Notes under the pieces: model-generated | What the model saw: only the letters and a program-made list of their open reading frames with translations | The model's database searches: none | What the model was told of the DNA's origin: nothing | Translations under genes and position numbers: made by a program | Origin: an uncultured Pelagibacteraceae bacterium | Lineage (GTDB): Bacteria > Pseudomonadota > Alphaproteobacteria > Pelagibacterales > Pelagibacteraceae | Length of the DNA: 32,769 bases | Assembly: GCA_902563555.1 (NCBI GenBank) | Contig: CACEXM010000010.1 | Location: 1 to 32,769, forward strand | Direction: 5' to 3' | In this document: positions 6,064 to 14,741 of the stretch, piece after piece | Layout of the letters: every line of letters starts with the position of its first letter | Numbering within the stretch: position 1 is the stretch's first letter

Positions 6064-7398
6064 ATGACAGATAAAAAAAAGAAAGGGACTGATCCTAAAA
6101 CATATAAATTTGATACTCTTAGCTTGCATGCTGGATATCAACCCCATAAAAACGCTGGCTCTCGTCAAGTACCAATTTATCAAACCACCTCATATCTTTT
6201 TGATGATGTAGATCATGCAGCTGCACTTTTTAATTTAGAAAGAGGTGGACATATATATAGTAGAATTTCAAACCCCACAGTTGCTGTTTTAGAGGAAAGA
6301 GTGGCTGCCCTTGAAGGTGGTACTGCTGCATTAGCGACATCTTCTGGGATGAGTGCTATTTTTTTATCAATAATGACTTTATGTGAGTCTGGAGATCATC
6401 TTGTTGTTTCTTCTCAACTATACGGTGGAACTGTAAATTTATTTAGACTTACTTTACCAAAATTTGGAATTAAATGTACTTTTGTAAAACCTCGTGATAC
6501 TGAAGGTTTTAAAAAAGCAATTCAAAAAAATACTAAAGGTATTTTTGGTGAACTTGTAGGAAATCCTGGTAATGAAGTTATGAATATGCCAGAGATTTCT
6601 AAAATAGCTCATGAGGCTGGAATTCCACTTATTATAGACGCCACATATCAAACACCTTATCTTTGTAAGCCGATTGAACATGGTGCTGATATTGTTGTGC
6701 ATTCACTTACAAAGTGGATGGCAGGTCATGGTTCATCAATGGCTGGTATACTTGTTGAAGGTGGAAAATTTGATTGGATGCAAAATGATAAATTTCCAAC
6801 AATGACAACACCTTATGAAGGTTATCATGGACTATCTTTTGCAGAGGAATTTGGGCCAACCGCTTTTACAATGAAAGCAAGAGCCGAGGGTATGCGAGAT
6901 TTTGGACCTTGTTTAAGTCCACAAAATGCATGGAATGTTTTACAAGGTATAGAAACTTTATCTGTAAGAATGCAGAAACATTGTTCTAATGCAGAAAAAA
7001 TGGTTGAATATTTATTAAGTCATGAGAGTGTTGCTTGGGTTTCTCATCCAAGTGTTCCTGACCATCCTGACCATGAGTTAGCAAAAAAACTTTTACCTAA
7101 CGGAAAAGGATCTATGATCGCTTTTGGAATAAAAGGTGGAAAAGAAGCTGGAGAAGCATTTATAAATAACGTCAAATTGGCATCACATTTAGCTAATGTT
7201 GGTGACACCAGAACTTTGGTCATTCATCCTGCATCCTCTACTCATTCTCAAATGGATGCAGCAACATTAAAATTTGCAGGACTATCACAAGACATGATTA
7301 GATTATCTGTTGGTATCGAGGACTTTGAAGACATTAAAAATGATTTTGAAACAGGTTTTAGAGCGGCAAGAAAACCAAGACTTGTTTCTAATCAATGA
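6064..7398 (+). CDS. metY: O-acetylhomoserine sulfhydrylase (aminocarboxypropyltransferase)
   Basis: A 444-residue PLP enzyme of the Cys/Met metabolism family that makes homocysteine (or methionine from methanethiol) from O-acetylhomoserine. Visible are TLSLHAGYQP, PIYQTTSYLFDD, YSRISNPT, the GELVGNPGNEVMNMP loop, Asp192 contacting the cofactor pyridine nitrogen, and the PLP-lysine Lys217 in VVHSLTKWMAGHG. Where many MetY proteins have SATKFIGGHG, this one has SLTKWMAGHG. The length, about 440, fits MetY rather than the shorter MetB/MetC. AAGGG a few bases before the ATG is a usable ribosome-binding site. The gene overlaps the following hydrolase by ATGA, and its substrate derives from the hom product on the opposite side of the shared intergenic gap. 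Confidence 0.93.
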   Translation: MTDKKKKGTDPKTYKFDTLSLHAGYQPHKNAGSRQVPIYQTTSYLFDDVDHAAALFNLERGGHIYSRISNPTVAVLEERVAALEGGTAALATSSGMSAIFLSIMTLCESGDHLVVSSQLYGGTVNLFRLTLPKFGIKCTFVKPRDTEGFKKAIQKNTKGIFGELVGNPGNEVMNMPEISKIAHEAGIPLIIDATYQTPYLCKPIEHGADIVVHSLTKWMAGHGSSMAGILVEGGKFDWMQNDKFPTMTTPYEGYHGLSFAEEFGPTAFTMKARAEGMRDFGPCLSPQNAWNVLQGIETLSVRMQKHCSNAEKMVEYLLSHESVAWVSHPSVPDHPDHELAKKLLPNGKGSMIAFGIKGGKEAGEAFINNVKLASHLANVGDTRTLVIHPASSTHSQMDAATLKFAGLSQDMIRLSVGIEDFEDIKNDFETGFRAARKPRLVSNQ

Positions 7399-8213
7399 AG
7401 TTTAAAGTAAACGGAGAAGAAGTATTCGCTTCAACAGGTGGTCGTCCTTTTGATAAAAATAAGCCATTAATGATTTTTGTACATGGAAGTGGTTTAACTC
7501 ATATGACGTGGGTGCTTCAAACTAGATATTTTGCTTTTCACGGTTACAGTGTATTGGCTTTAGATATGCCTGGTCATGGTTTATCTAGTGGAGATAGTTT
7601 AAAATCAATTGAAGAAATGGCAGATTGGATAAGTGATGTAATAGATGCTGTCGATTATAAAGAAGCCTCCTTAATTGGTCACTCTCAAGGTTGTTTAGTT
7701 AATTTAGAGTGTGCTTTTAGATATCCTGCTAAAATTAAAACTTTAAGTTTAATGGGTGGAGCAGGAGCAATTCCAATGAATCAAGAACTGTTATCATTGG
7801 CAGAAAATAACGACTCTAAAGCAGTTGATTTAATGATGGATTGGGCTCATGGACCCGCAGGTCACTTTGGTGGACATCCGGTCCCAGGTTTGTACCACAT
7901 GAACACAGGTGGAATGTTAGCTAAAACACGAACAATTAGAGATACCCTAGGAGTAGATTTTAGAGCTTGTGACAATTACAAAAATGGTTTTGAGGCTGCA
8001 AAAAAAATTAAGATACCTACTCTATCTATACTCGCGACTGGTGATAAAATGTGTCCTGTAAAAGAAGGAAAAAAACTAGCAGATTTAATACCTGGTAGTA
8101 AAGTTGAGATAATTGATAATTGTGGACATATGATGCTTTTAGAAGAAGCAGATAAAGTTTTAAAAGCTTTAAAGAAATTTATAATTTCAAATTTTCCTGC
8201 TAAAAAAAATTAA
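7395..8213 (+). CDS. Alpha/beta-fold hydrolase coupled to metY
   Basis: A 272-residue alpha/beta hydrolase. HGSG (30-33) is the oxyanion-loop motif. GHSQG (95-99) is the nucleophile elbow with Ser97. Asp217 in ATGDKMC and His245 in NCGHMM complete the triad. DMPGHG at 57-62 is also typical. The protein is shorter than MetX-type acyltransferases and lacks their usual motifs, so it is not an obvious homoserine acetyltransferase. The start codon overlaps the metY stop (ATGA, 7395-7398), so the two are translated together and a substrate linked to sulfur amino acids is a reasonable guess. The 3' end overlaps ctaA on the opposite strand by 14 bp. The exact reaction is unknown. Confidence 0.85.
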   Translation: MKFKVNGEEVFASTGGRPFDKNKPLMIFVHGSGLTHMTWVLQTRYFAFHGYSVLALDMPGHGLSSGDSLKSIEEMADWISDVIDAVDYKEASLIGHSQGCLVNLECAFRYPAKIKTLSLMGGAGAIPMNQELLSLAENNDSKAVDLMMDWAHGPAGHFGGHPVPGLYHMNTGGMLAKTRTIRDTLGVDFRACDNYKNGFEAAKKIKIPTLSILATGDKMCPVKEGKKLADLIPGSKVEIIDNCGHMMLLEEADKVLKALKKFIISNFPAKKN

Positions 8214-9222
8214 CTTTTTTATTCAGATATAAAAAATATATAGCAGCACTAACAAGAAATATTGAACTCATTTGGTGCATAGAAGCTAAAAATATATGTG
8301 CTCCATTTAGCAATGTCAGGATTCCTAAAATAACTTGAAATAATAAAAAAACACCTAAAATTTTAATTATAAAAAATGAATTTTTCATCTGATATTTATA
8401 AATCTTAAATAAGATTATAATATAAAAAAATAATATTATGTATGCTAAATTTCTATGAAGAAATTGCATCAAGGAAGCATCACTAAATGCAGCAAGGTTA
8501 AATAGATTTATAAATTTGTTATCATCAGGGAAATATGTATTGCCCATTAATGGCCAAGAATTATAAATTAAACCCGCATCCATACCAGATACAAAAGCAC
8601 CAATGATTATTTGTAAGAATATTAAAACTAAAAAAGTAAAAGGAAAAAAGAAATCTAATTTGTTTTGTTCTTTAATCTTTATATTTAGCTCTAAATAATT
8701 CCATAAAATTAAAGACAAAATTAAAAATGCTATTAATAGATGAATTGATAGTCTAAAATGGCTTACATCTAATCTATCAACTAACCCACTTGAAACCATA
8801 TACCAGCCTATAAAACCTTGAAAACATATAAGGAAAAAAATCAAATAAAGATTTAGTAATTTTGTTAATTTAATTTTAAGAGAAAAATATATTAAGGGAA
8901 TTAAAAATCCTAAACCAATCAACCTTCCAAGAAAACGATGCGCCCATTCCCACCAAAAAATAACTTTAAATTCACTCATAGTCATTAAATAATTTTGCAT
9001 TTTATATTCTGGTATTCTTTTATACTCCTCAAAATAATCTAACCATTTGACATCGTTTAAAGGAGGTAATGTGCCAGAAAATAATTCCCATTTTGTTATT
9101 GAGAGACCAGAATCAGTTAGTCTTGTTAAGCCACCCACAACAATCATAAGAGCTACCAAAAAAAACATGAACATTAGCCATAATGATATGTGTTTTCTCA
9201 ATAAATTATTCTCTATATACAT
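8200..9222 (-). CDS. ctaA: Heme A synthase (COX15/CtaA type)
   Basis: A 340-residue membrane protein with about eight transmembrane helices that oxidises the C8 methyl of heme O to give heme A for aa3-type cytochrome oxidase. The motifs are VGGLTRLTDSGLSITKW, WWEWAHRFLGRLIG, DVSHFRLSIHL, FVSGMDAGLIYNSWPLMG, MQFLHRN and LASMHQM; their four histidines are the expected heme ligands of the two pseudo-symmetric halves. The size and the WEWAHR motif match the alphaproteobacterial/mitochondrial COX15 class rather than the shorter Bacillus CtaA. It is divergent from the chorismate mutase gene with only 43 bp between, and tail-overlaps the hydrolase. Confidence 0.96.
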   Translation of the reverse strand: MYIENNLLRKHISLWLMFMFFLVALMIVVGGLTRLTDSGLSITKWELFSGTLPPLNDVKWLDYFEEYKRIPEYKMQNYLMTMSEFKVIFWWEWAHRFLGRLIGLGFLIPLIYFSLKIKLTKLLNLYLIFFLICFQGFIGWYMVSSGLVDRLDVSHFRLSIHLLIAFLILSLILWNYLELNIKIKEQNKLDFFFPFTFLVLIFLQIIIGAFVSGMDAGLIYNSWPLMGNTYFPDDNKFINLFNLAAFSDASLMQFLHRNLAYIILFFYIIILFKIYKYQMKNSFFIIKILGVFLLFQVILGILTLLNGAHIFLASMHQMSSIFLVSAAIYFLYLNKKVNFF

Positions 9223-9265
9223 ATAATGATAAATATAATAATTATTAATTAATCCAATTTAATAA

Positions 9266-9556
9266 ATGTCGCCTTTAAAAATAAAAAAACTAAGTAAAAT
9301 TAGATCTGAATTAGATAAACTTGATAATTTGCTAATAAAGCTAATTAGGAAAAGAACATTTTTAGTCAAAAAGGTGCTTTTACTTAAAGAAAAAAAAAGT
9401 CAAATAGTTGATAAAAAAAGAATTAAAGAAATTTTATCCAATATAAAGAAAAAATCTCAGAAAAATAATATTGATCCAAAAATTACAAATAAGATTTGGA
9501 AGAATATGATTTATGCATATATCGATTACGAAAAGAGAAACTTCAAAAAAAAATAA
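9266..9556 (+). CDS. Chorismate mutase, AroQ type
   Basis: A 96-residue all-helical protein resembling stand-alone chorismate mutases that convert chorismate to prephenate for Phe/Tyr synthesis. The pattern IRSELDKLDNLLIKLIRKRTFLVKKV matches the first AroQ helix with its two arginines, then a KEKKS segment, DKKRIKEIL in place of DxxREKxxL, and the final IWKNMIYAYIDYE helix. The protein is very lysine-rich, and several core residues are conservative substitutions, so the family call rests on overall pattern. A TATAAT at 9234-9239 could be its -10 box. Its stop abuts the rpmG stop on the other strand with no base between. Confidence 0.8.
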   Translation: MSPLKIKKLSKIRSELDKLDNLLIKLIRKRTFLVKKVLLLKEKKSQIVDKKRIKEILSNIKKKSQKNNIDPKITNKIWKNMIYAYIDYEKRNFKKK

Positions 9557-9748
9557 TTATTTACTGTGTGGTGGAAGTTTTTTCTCCACAAAAATTTCGT
9601 GTTTTCTAGTAACAGGGTTATATTTTTTTGCTTTAAGTTTTACTTTAGCTTTCTCTCCACCTGCAGGTTTTTTAACATAATAAAAAAAAGAGCTATCAGG
9701 TTTAGATTCTGGAACTAGTCTTACTTTAACATGAGTTTTTTTAGCCAT
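9557..9748 (-). CDS. rpmG: 50S ribosomal protein L33
   Basis: 63 residues. THVKVRLVPES, FFYYVKK and the C-terminal KKYNPVTRKHEIFVEKKLP match L33 (consensus KYDPVxRKHVxFxExK). It is slightly longer than most L33 proteins because of a Lys/Gly-rich insert before the conserved tail and a short PPHSK end. It begins one base after the merR-like gene ends and is the last gene of the chaperone-rpmF-plsX-ihfA cluster. It lacks zinc-binding cysteines, so it is the zinc-independent form. Confidence 0.93.
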   Translation of the reverse strand: MAKKTHVKVRLVPESKPDSSFFYYVKKPAGGEKAKVKLKAKKYNPVTRKHEIFVEKKLPPHSK

Positions 9749-9749
9749 A

Positions 9750-10121
9750 TTACTTATTATTTTTAATATTTTTAATCATATTAGAAATTTTAATTAATTT
9801 ATTTCTTATATCGTGAGCTTTTATAGATTCATTTAAATTTTCGTCAAGTTTTAAAGTATCCACACTTTTCAAAATTTTTTTTACACCTTTTATTGTCATT
9901 CCTTGGTCTTTCAAAAGAAAATGAACTCTTCTGATTAAATCTATATTTTTTTTATCGTAATACCGTCTATTACCGTTTAAAATTTTGGGTTTAATTTGTT
10001 TAAATTCTTTTTCCCAATATCTTATTGTATGTGTTGGTGATGCACCGCCTCTTTTAGATTTCAAGCCAACAATTTTGACTACTTCACCTATAGTTTTATA
10101 AGCACTCTCAAGTTTACTCAT
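9750..10121 (-). CDS. MerR-family transcriptional regulator
   Basis: 123 residues with an N-terminal winged helix-turn-helix of MerR type: TIGEVVKIVGL, SPTHTIRYWEKEF and NGNRRYYDKKNIDLIRRVHFLLKDQGMTIKGVKKIL. The C-terminal remainder is short and has no visible metal-binding cysteines, so the ligand is unknown. In alphaproteobacteria a MerR-like gene commonly follows ihfA after plsX-fabH, which is the case here apart from the missing fabH. It overlaps ihfA by 8 bp. Confidence 0.88.
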   Translation of the reverse strand: MSKLESAYKTIGEVVKIVGLKSKRGGASPTHTIRYWEKEFKQIKPKILNGNRRYYDKKNIDLIRRVHFLLKDQGMTIKGVKKILKSVDTLKLDENLNESIKAHDIRNKLIKISNMIKNIKNNK

Positions 10122-10410
10122 TTTTTGAATTTATAAATTCTTTAAATTCTTTAGAAGGTTTAAATAAAACTACATTTCTCTCAGATATGATCTTGTCTTC
10201 CTTTGTTTTAGGATTTCTTCCAATTCTTGATTTCTTTAATTTAATAAAAAATGTACCAAATTTTGTTAATTTCAATTTTTTTTCTTTCTTTAGATTTAGT
10301 GTTATTAGAGAGAAAAACTCATCTATTAAATGCTCTGACATTTGTTTAGAAAAACCTACTTGCATGTAAATAATATTAACTAAATCTTTTTTAGTTAAGT
10401 TTGTTCTCAT
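10114..10410 (-). CDS. ihfA: Integration host factor, alpha subunit
   Basis: A 98-residue HU/IHF-fold DNA-bending protein. LTKKDLVNIIYMQVGFSKQMSEHLIDEFFSLI is the dimerisation helix pair, FGTFFIKLKKSRIGRNPKTKED is the beta-arm with the intercalating Pro67, and FKPSKEFKEFIN closes the domain. Where most IhfA have RPGRNP this has RIGRNP, closer to HU. The position between plsX and a merR-like gene, with the N-terminal LTKKDLVN, supports IhfA over HU. The start abuts the plsX stop and the end overlaps merR by 8 bp. Confidence 0.88.
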   Translation of the reverse strand: MRTNLTKKDLVNIIYMQVGFSKQMSEHLIDEFFSLITLNLKKEKKLKLTKFGTFFIKLKKSRIGRNPKTKEDKIISERNVVLFKPSKEFKEFINSKNE

Positions 10411-11415
10411 TTATTTGATATTTTCCTTAATTTTTTTTATCAAATTTCCTTTAATTATTCTATTACAAACATCTAAAGAGTTAGAAAACCCAATATAATC
10501 TATTCCACCATGACTTTTAACAACTGGTGTGTCCAAACCAACAAATATTGCTCCATTGTATAATCGAGGATCTAATCTTTTTTTAAATTTTCTTAAATTT
10601 GAGATATTAAGTAGGGAGGATATTTTTCCAAGAATCGATCCACTCAAAGCTTTCTTTAACTCATCTGAAATAAAATTAGCAGTACCCTCAGCTGTTTTTA
10701 AAGCAACATTTCCAGTAAATCCATCCGAAACAATAACATTTACTTTACCATTCATTAATTCATTCCCCTCTATATACCCTTCAAAATCAAAGTTTTGATT
10801 TTTTCTATCATTTAATAATTGATAAGTTTCCTTTATAGTTTCATTTCCTTTTAGTTCCTCAGAACCTATATTCAACAAAGCCACTTTTGAAAAATCATTA
10901 GGATATAACGACTTATATAAAGAGGCTCCCATAATTGCAAAATCAGCTAAATTTTTTGAACTACACTCAATATTTGCACCTAGATCAAGAACAACACTCA
11001 TTCCTTTTTTATTCGGCCATAAAGCTGATAAGGCAGGTCTATCAATATTTTCAAGCATTTTTAAATTTAATTTTGCAATTACTAACAAGGCTCCAGTATT
11101 ACCAGCAGAAATCACAATATCGGTTTCTTTATTTTTGACACTCTCAATTGAAAGCCACATACTTGTTTTTTTTCCTCTCTTTGCAGCCTCTAATGGACTA
11201 TCAGTACTTTTCACAACATCATTGGTATGTATTATTTCATAAAAGCTCTCATTAATCCTATTATCTAAATGCTTTGAAATTTCATCTTTGTTTCCAAAAA
11301 TTTTATAAAAGTTTTCTTTATTTTTTTTGTGATTATGAATAATTCCATCGATTACTTTCTTTGGTGAATTGTCTCCACCCATTGCATCTACTGCAATTTT
11401 TATCAATTTAGTCAT
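10411..11415 (-). CDS. plsX: Phosphate acyltransferase PlsX
   Basis: A 334-residue enzyme that makes acyl-phosphate from acyl-ACP, the first step toward phosphatidic acid through PlsY. The signature AVDAMGGDNSPK is at the N-terminus, followed by SPLEAAKRGKKTSMWLSI, ISAGNTGALL, VVLDLGANIECSS, DGFTGNVALKTAEG and a C-terminal YNGAIFVGLDTPVVKSHGG. It lies 16 bp after rpmF. The usual alphaproteobacterial neighbour fabH is not between plsX and ihfA here; the two genes are directly adjacent. Confidence 0.97.
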   Translation of the reverse strand: MTKLIKIAVDAMGGDNSPKKVIDGIIHNHKKNKENFYKIFGNKDEISKHLDNRINESFYEIIHTNDVVKSTDSPLEAAKRGKKTSMWLSIESVKNKETDIVISAGNTGALLVIAKLNLKMLENIDRPALSALWPNKKGMSVVLDLGANIECSSKNLADFAIMGASLYKSLYPNDFSKVALLNIGSEELKGNETIKETYQLLNDRKNQNFDFEGYIEGNELMNGKVNVIVSDGFTGNVALKTAEGTANFISDELKKALSGSILGKISSLLNISNLRKFKKRLDPRLYNGAIFVGLDTPVVKSHGGIDYIGFSNSLDVCNRIIKGNLIKKIKENIK

Positions 11416-11431
11416 CGCAAAATCTTAAAAA

Positions 11432-11614
11432 TTATTCTTTAGGGTCTAAAACTTGTCTTCCCTTATACATACCTGTTTTTAAATCTAAATGATGTGATAA
11501 TCTGTACTCACCAGTTTTCTTATCTTCAATGACATTTTTTGATGAAAATTTCATATTCTGAGATCTTCTCATACCAGTTCTAGATGGTGTTTGTTTTCTC
11601 TTTGGTACAGCCAT
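11432..11614 (-). CDS. rpmF: 50S ribosomal protein L32
   Basis: 60 residues with the conserved start [19 protein letters not shown], then [20 protein letters not shown]. It is the cysteine-free (non-zinc) form of L32. It starts two bases after the chaperone gene and precedes plsX, the widespread rpmF-plsX linkage. The DUF177 (YceD) gene that is commonly found just upstream of rpmF or plsX is not present here. Confidence 0.97.
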   Translation of the reverse strand: MAVPKRKQTPSRTGMRRSQNMKFSSKNVIEDKKTGEYRLSHHLDLKTGMYKGRQVLDPKE

Positions 11615-11616
11615 AA

Positions 11617-12084
11617 TTAAAAGTTACTTACACCTTTTAATAAATAATTCAAATTTTTTTTTGATATTTTAAGCTTAAAATCCTCAAAATAATCAACTAA
11701 TTTATCAATATTTGTAAAATCCTCCAAAAATAATGATAGCTTTTCAATTTTCTTTGTTTTATCAAAATTATCCCAAAAATGAACCTCGCTTACCATAGAA
11801 TGAAATAAATTTATATATACCTTCATTTTTTTGTTAATTGACTGATCACCGTAACCAATTTCTCTTATACTCAATTCTAATTGTCGAAAATTAAAATCAT
11901 ATATTTCTTGAAGAATCTCTTTATTTTCCTCATTTTTGAAATTTTTTAAAAAAAAAGCAAAATGTAATAAAAAAAGTGTTAATCTGTCAGAAAAATTATC
12001 ATTTCTATTTAATGATCTATATAAATCTTTATTTCTGGTGTAATTAATAAGGTTATTATAAATATTAATGTAATTCTTATTCAT
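11617..12084 (-). CDS. Ubiquinol-cytochrome c chaperone family protein (CBP3-like)
   Basis: About 155 residues from the chosen Met. The body matches the alphaproteobacterial/mitochondrial CBP3 family that assists cytochrome bc1 assembly: [18 protein letters not shown], the [19 protein letters not shown] segment (family consensus DTxDGRFdlixLHxFL) and [18 protein letters not shown] (consensus LREMGVGDxxVxKxMK). A longer frame opens at 12141, but it runs 59 bp into bamE and its extra 19 residues lack family resemblance, so I choose the ATG at 12084-12082. That start shares two bases with the bamE start on the opposite strand (CATG at 12082-12085). The neighbourhood (bamE divergent, plsX downstream) agrees with other alphaproteobacteria. 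Confidence 0.82.
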   Translation of the reverse strand: MNKNYINIYNNLINYTRNKDLYRSLNRNDNFSDRLTLFLLHFAFFLKNFKNEENKEILQEIYDFNFRQLELSIREIGYGDQSINKKMKVYINLFHSMVSEVHFWDNFDKTKKIEKLSLFLEDFTNIDKLVDYFEDFKLKISKKNLNYLLKGVSNF

Positions 12085-12568
12085 GAAAAATATATTATAT
12101 CTATTTATCTTATCATTAATAGTAACTAATTGCTCTTTCAAAAAAGTTGTAAGGCATCATGGTGTATCTTTTCTTGAAAAAAAACAAAAAAATCTAATCA
12201 TAAATAAGACAAATAAAAACGAAATTATTGAAATATTAGGTAAACCTTCTACACAAAGTAAATTTAATAATGATGTATGGATATATATTGAGAGGAAACA
12301 AACTCAATCTCAATTTAAGAATTTAGGTAAAATGAAGATTTATAAAAATGACGTATTAGTTCTTGAAATTGATGATTATGGATTGCTCAAGAAAAAAGAT
12401 TTTTACAATGTAAACGACATGAAAAAAATAGATATTGTAAAAAAAACTACGGAGGGAAATATAACAAAAAACTCCTTCATTTATGACTTTATGTCTAGCT
12501 TAAGACAAAAAATAAACGACCCTCTCGGCGTAAGAGCTAAGAAAAGAGAAGAAATTAACCAGCGATAA
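12083..12568 (+). CDS. bamE: Outer-membrane assembly lipoprotein BamE (SmpA/OmlA)
   Basis: 161 residues. A short lipoprotein signal, [17 protein letters not shown], puts the lipidated cysteine at 17; Asn just before the Cys is atypical for a lipobox. The SmpA/OmlA fold follows: [37 protein letters not shown] (the family's G-x-P turn), then [11 protein letters not shown] and a beta-strand [23 protein letters not shown]. BamE is a subunit of the BAM complex that inserts outer-membrane beta-barrels. Its start codon overlaps that of the divergent chaperone gene, and its last 14 bp overlap the end of hppA. Confidence 0.9.
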   Translation: MKNILYLFILSLIVTNCSFKKVVRHHGVSFLEKKQKNLIINKTNKNEIIEILGKPSTQSKFNNDVWIYIERKQTQSQFKNLGKMKIYKNDVLVLEIDDYGLLKKKDFYNVNDMKKIDIVKKTTEGNITKNSFIYDFMSSLRQKINDPLGVRAKKREEINQR

Positions 12569-14660
12569 CTGCTAATAAGAGTAAAGCAACAATATTTGTT
12601 ATTTTAATCATGGGATTTACAGCTGGTCCTGCGGTATCTTTATACGGATCTCCTACTGTGTCTCCAGTCACAGCAGCTTTGTGCGCTTCAGAACCTTTTC
12701 CACCATGGTTTCCATCTTCGATATATTTTTTTGCATTATCCCAAGCTCCACCTCCTGCAGTCATCGAAACAGCTACAAATAAACCAGTAATTATTACCCC
12801 TAACAGCATTGCACCAACTGAAGCTAGAGCAGCCACTTGACCACCGATTGCGAATATTGCGAAATATAAGACTATTGGTGAAAGCACAGGAAGCAAAGAT
12901 GGAATAATCATCTCTTTAATTGCAGCCACTGTCAGTAAATCAACTAATTTAGCATAGTCAGGTTTTTGCTTTCTTTTCATAATTCCAGGATATTTCTTAA
13001 ATTGTCTTCTAACCTCAATAACAACAGCTCCACCCGCTCTACCAACAGCTTGCATGCCCATAGAGCCAAACAAGTATGGAAGCATTCCTCCTATTAATAA
13101 ACCAACGACCACATAAGGATTAGATAGATCAAATGTTACTACAATACCCTCTAAATTTGACCCGACCTCTTTAGAAAAATGTTTAATATCCTCTGTATAA
13201 GCTGCAAAAAGAACCAAAGCGCCTAACCCAGCTGAACCTATGGCATAACCTTTTGTTACTGCTTTAGTAGTATTTCCAACAGCATCCAAAGCGTCTGTTG
13301 TTTTCCTAACATTGTTTGGTAACTTAGACATTTCTGCAATACCACCTGCGTTATCAGTAACAGGTCCATAAGCATCTAAAGCAACAACCATACCAGCTAA
13401 AGCCAACATTGTTGTTACTGCTATAGCTATACCATATAGACCAGCGATGTGATTTGTAAGCAAAATACCTGCTACTATTATTAACGCTGGGATGGCGGTC
13501 GCCTCCAGTGAGATAGCCAAGCCTTGAATTACATTAGTTCCATGCCCTGTTGTTGACGAGCTTGCAACACTTTTGACTGGTCTGTAATTTGTTCCTGTAT
13601 AATATTCAGTCACCCAGATTAATAAACCAGTAATAATTAATCCAATTACTCCACAATAATACAGACTAATACCAGTAAAAGATTTATCATTTAAATTATA
13701 AGAATTTTCTAAACCTAAAACAAAATCTGTGACTGGATATAAAATTATTAATGAAGTTAGAGCTGAAACAACAAACCCCTTGTATAAAGCGCCCATAACA
13801 TTTTTACTTTTTCCAAGTTTTACAAAAAAAGTACCAATTATTGATGTTACGATACATGCACCACCTATTGTTAGAGGATAAATCATCATAGATAAATCAC
13901 CAGGGAAAAATATTGAGGATAAAACCATTGTGGCAACAATTGTAACAGCATAAGTTTCAAATAAATCAGCAGCCATTCCTGCACAATCTCCAACATTGTC
14001 ACCAACGTTGTCGGCTATCACAGCAGGATTCCTTGGATCATCTTCTGGTATTCCGGCCTCTACTTTACCAACTAGATCTGCACCTACATCTGCACCTTTT
14101 GTAAAAATCCCTCCACCTAGTCTTGCAAAAATAGATATTAACGAGGCACCAAAACCAAGTGCTACAAGAGCATTAACAATTTCTCTCTCTCCGACATTAA
14201 ATTTTATTAATAGATAATAATAAAGCGCAATTGATAATAAGGCTAAACCAGCAACGAGCATACCTGTTACAGCACCAGATTTAAAAGCTACAGAAAGACC
14301 ATTGGCTAAACCTTTTTTTGATGCCTCTGCTGTTCTAACATTCGCTTGAACAGAAACTAACATCCCTACATAACCGGCTATTCCGGATAACGTTGCACCA
14401 ATTAAATAGCCTAATCCAACAAGCGTACTAAAAGCAAAACTTACAATAACTAATACTACAACACCAACAATTGCAATAGTCTTGTACTGTCTTGCAAGAT
14501 AGGCCTTCGCACCAATCTGAATAGCAGATGCAATGTCTTGCATCTTTGAGTTTCCTGGACTTGAATTTAAAATATTTTTTCCTGTTAAATATCCATAAAC
14601 AATCGATAATAATCCTGCGCCAATTGTGTATAAAAGAATAGTCTCTATTGTTGAATTCAT
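12555..14660 (-). CDS. hppA: Membrane-bound proton-pumping pyrophosphatase, K+-independent
   Basis: A 701-residue protein with about 16 transmembrane helices that couples pyrophosphate hydrolysis to H+ export. The substrate motif [35 protein letters not shown] spans about 191-225, and further Asp-rich motifs (DNAGGIAEM at 436-444 and [14 protein letters not shown] near the C-terminus) bind Mg-pyrophosphate. The diagnostic position in [10 protein letters not shown] (462-471) is Lys466 rather than Ala, the mark of K+-independent proton pumps. It is apparently a single-gene transcript: 81 bp separate it from thiL upstream, and it ends tail-to-tail on bamE. H+-PPase would recover energy from pyrophosphate released by biosynthesis. 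Confidence 0.97.
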   Translation of the reverse strand: MNSTIETILLYTIGAGLLSIVYGYLTGKNILNSSPGNSKMQDIASAIQIGAKAYLARQYKTIAIVGVVVLVIVSFAFSTLVGLGYLIGATLSGIAGYVGMLVSVQANVRTAEASKKGLANGLSVAFKSGAVTGMLVAGLALLSIALYYYLLIKFNVGEREIVNALVALGFGASLISIFARLGGGIFTKGADVGADLVGKVEAGIPEDDPRNPAVIADNVGDNVGDCAGMAADLFETYAVTIVATMVLSSIFFPGDLSMMIYPLTIGGACIVTSIIGTFFVKLGKSKNVMGALYKGFVVSALTSLIILYPVTDFVLGLENSYNLNDKSFTGISLYYCGVIGLIITGLLIWVTEYYTGTNYRPVKSVASSSTTGHGTNVIQGLAISLEATAIPALIIVAGILLTNHIAGLYGIAIAVTTMLALAGMVVALDAYGPVTDNAGGIAEMSKLPNNVRKTTDALDAVGNTTKAVTKGYAIGSAGLGALVLFAAYTEDIKHFSKEVGSNLEGIVVTFDLSNPYVVVGLLIGGMLPYLFGSMGMQAVGRAGGAVVIEVRRQFKKYPGIMKRKQKPDYAKLVDLLTVAAIKEMIIPSLLPVLSPIVLYFAIFAIGGQVAALASVGAMLLGVIITGLFVAVSMTAGGGAWDNAKKYIEDGNHGGKGSEAHKAAVTGDTVGDPYKDTAGPAVNPMIKITNIVALLLLAVIAG

Positions 14661-14741
14661 ATAAACCTTAGTTAAGTTGTTACTTATTAGTTATAAAAGG
14701 CGGACAATACAAAAAAAGGTATAAAAGGCAATAAATAACTT
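14661..14741 (-). promoter_or_regulatory. Region upstream of hppA with a 10-bp direct repeat
   Basis: On the plus strand TATAAAAGGC occurs at 14692-14701 and again at 14720-14729 (GCCTTTTATA twice on the coding strand of hppA). The two copies start 28 bp apart. The repeat lies in the only sizeable gap between thiL and hppA and could be an operator or part of the hppA promoter. No clear -35/-10 pair could be chosen because the sequence is so A/T-rich. Confidence 0.3.

Noticed and set aside
6454..6702. Minus-strand open frame of 82 codons inside metY
   Set aside because: It lies antisense to a conserved enzyme and its composition follows from the metY codons; no independent start context.
10204..10230. 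Possible loss of the DNA-intercalating proline in IhfA (RIGRNP instead of RPGRNP)
   Set aside because: The intercalating residue is the proline of RNP, which is kept; the changed residue varies among HU/IHF proteins.
12085..12141. Longer N-terminus for the bc1 chaperone starting at 12141
   Set aside because: It would overlap the bamE signal-peptide codons by 59 bp, and its extra residues do not resemble the family; the internal Met at 12084 fits better.
12610..14217. Plus-strand open frames opposite hppA (12610-12840, 13996-14217)
   Set aside because: They are antisense shadows of conserved pyrophosphatase motifs, with Pro/Ser/Ala-rich translations and no ribosome-binding sites.
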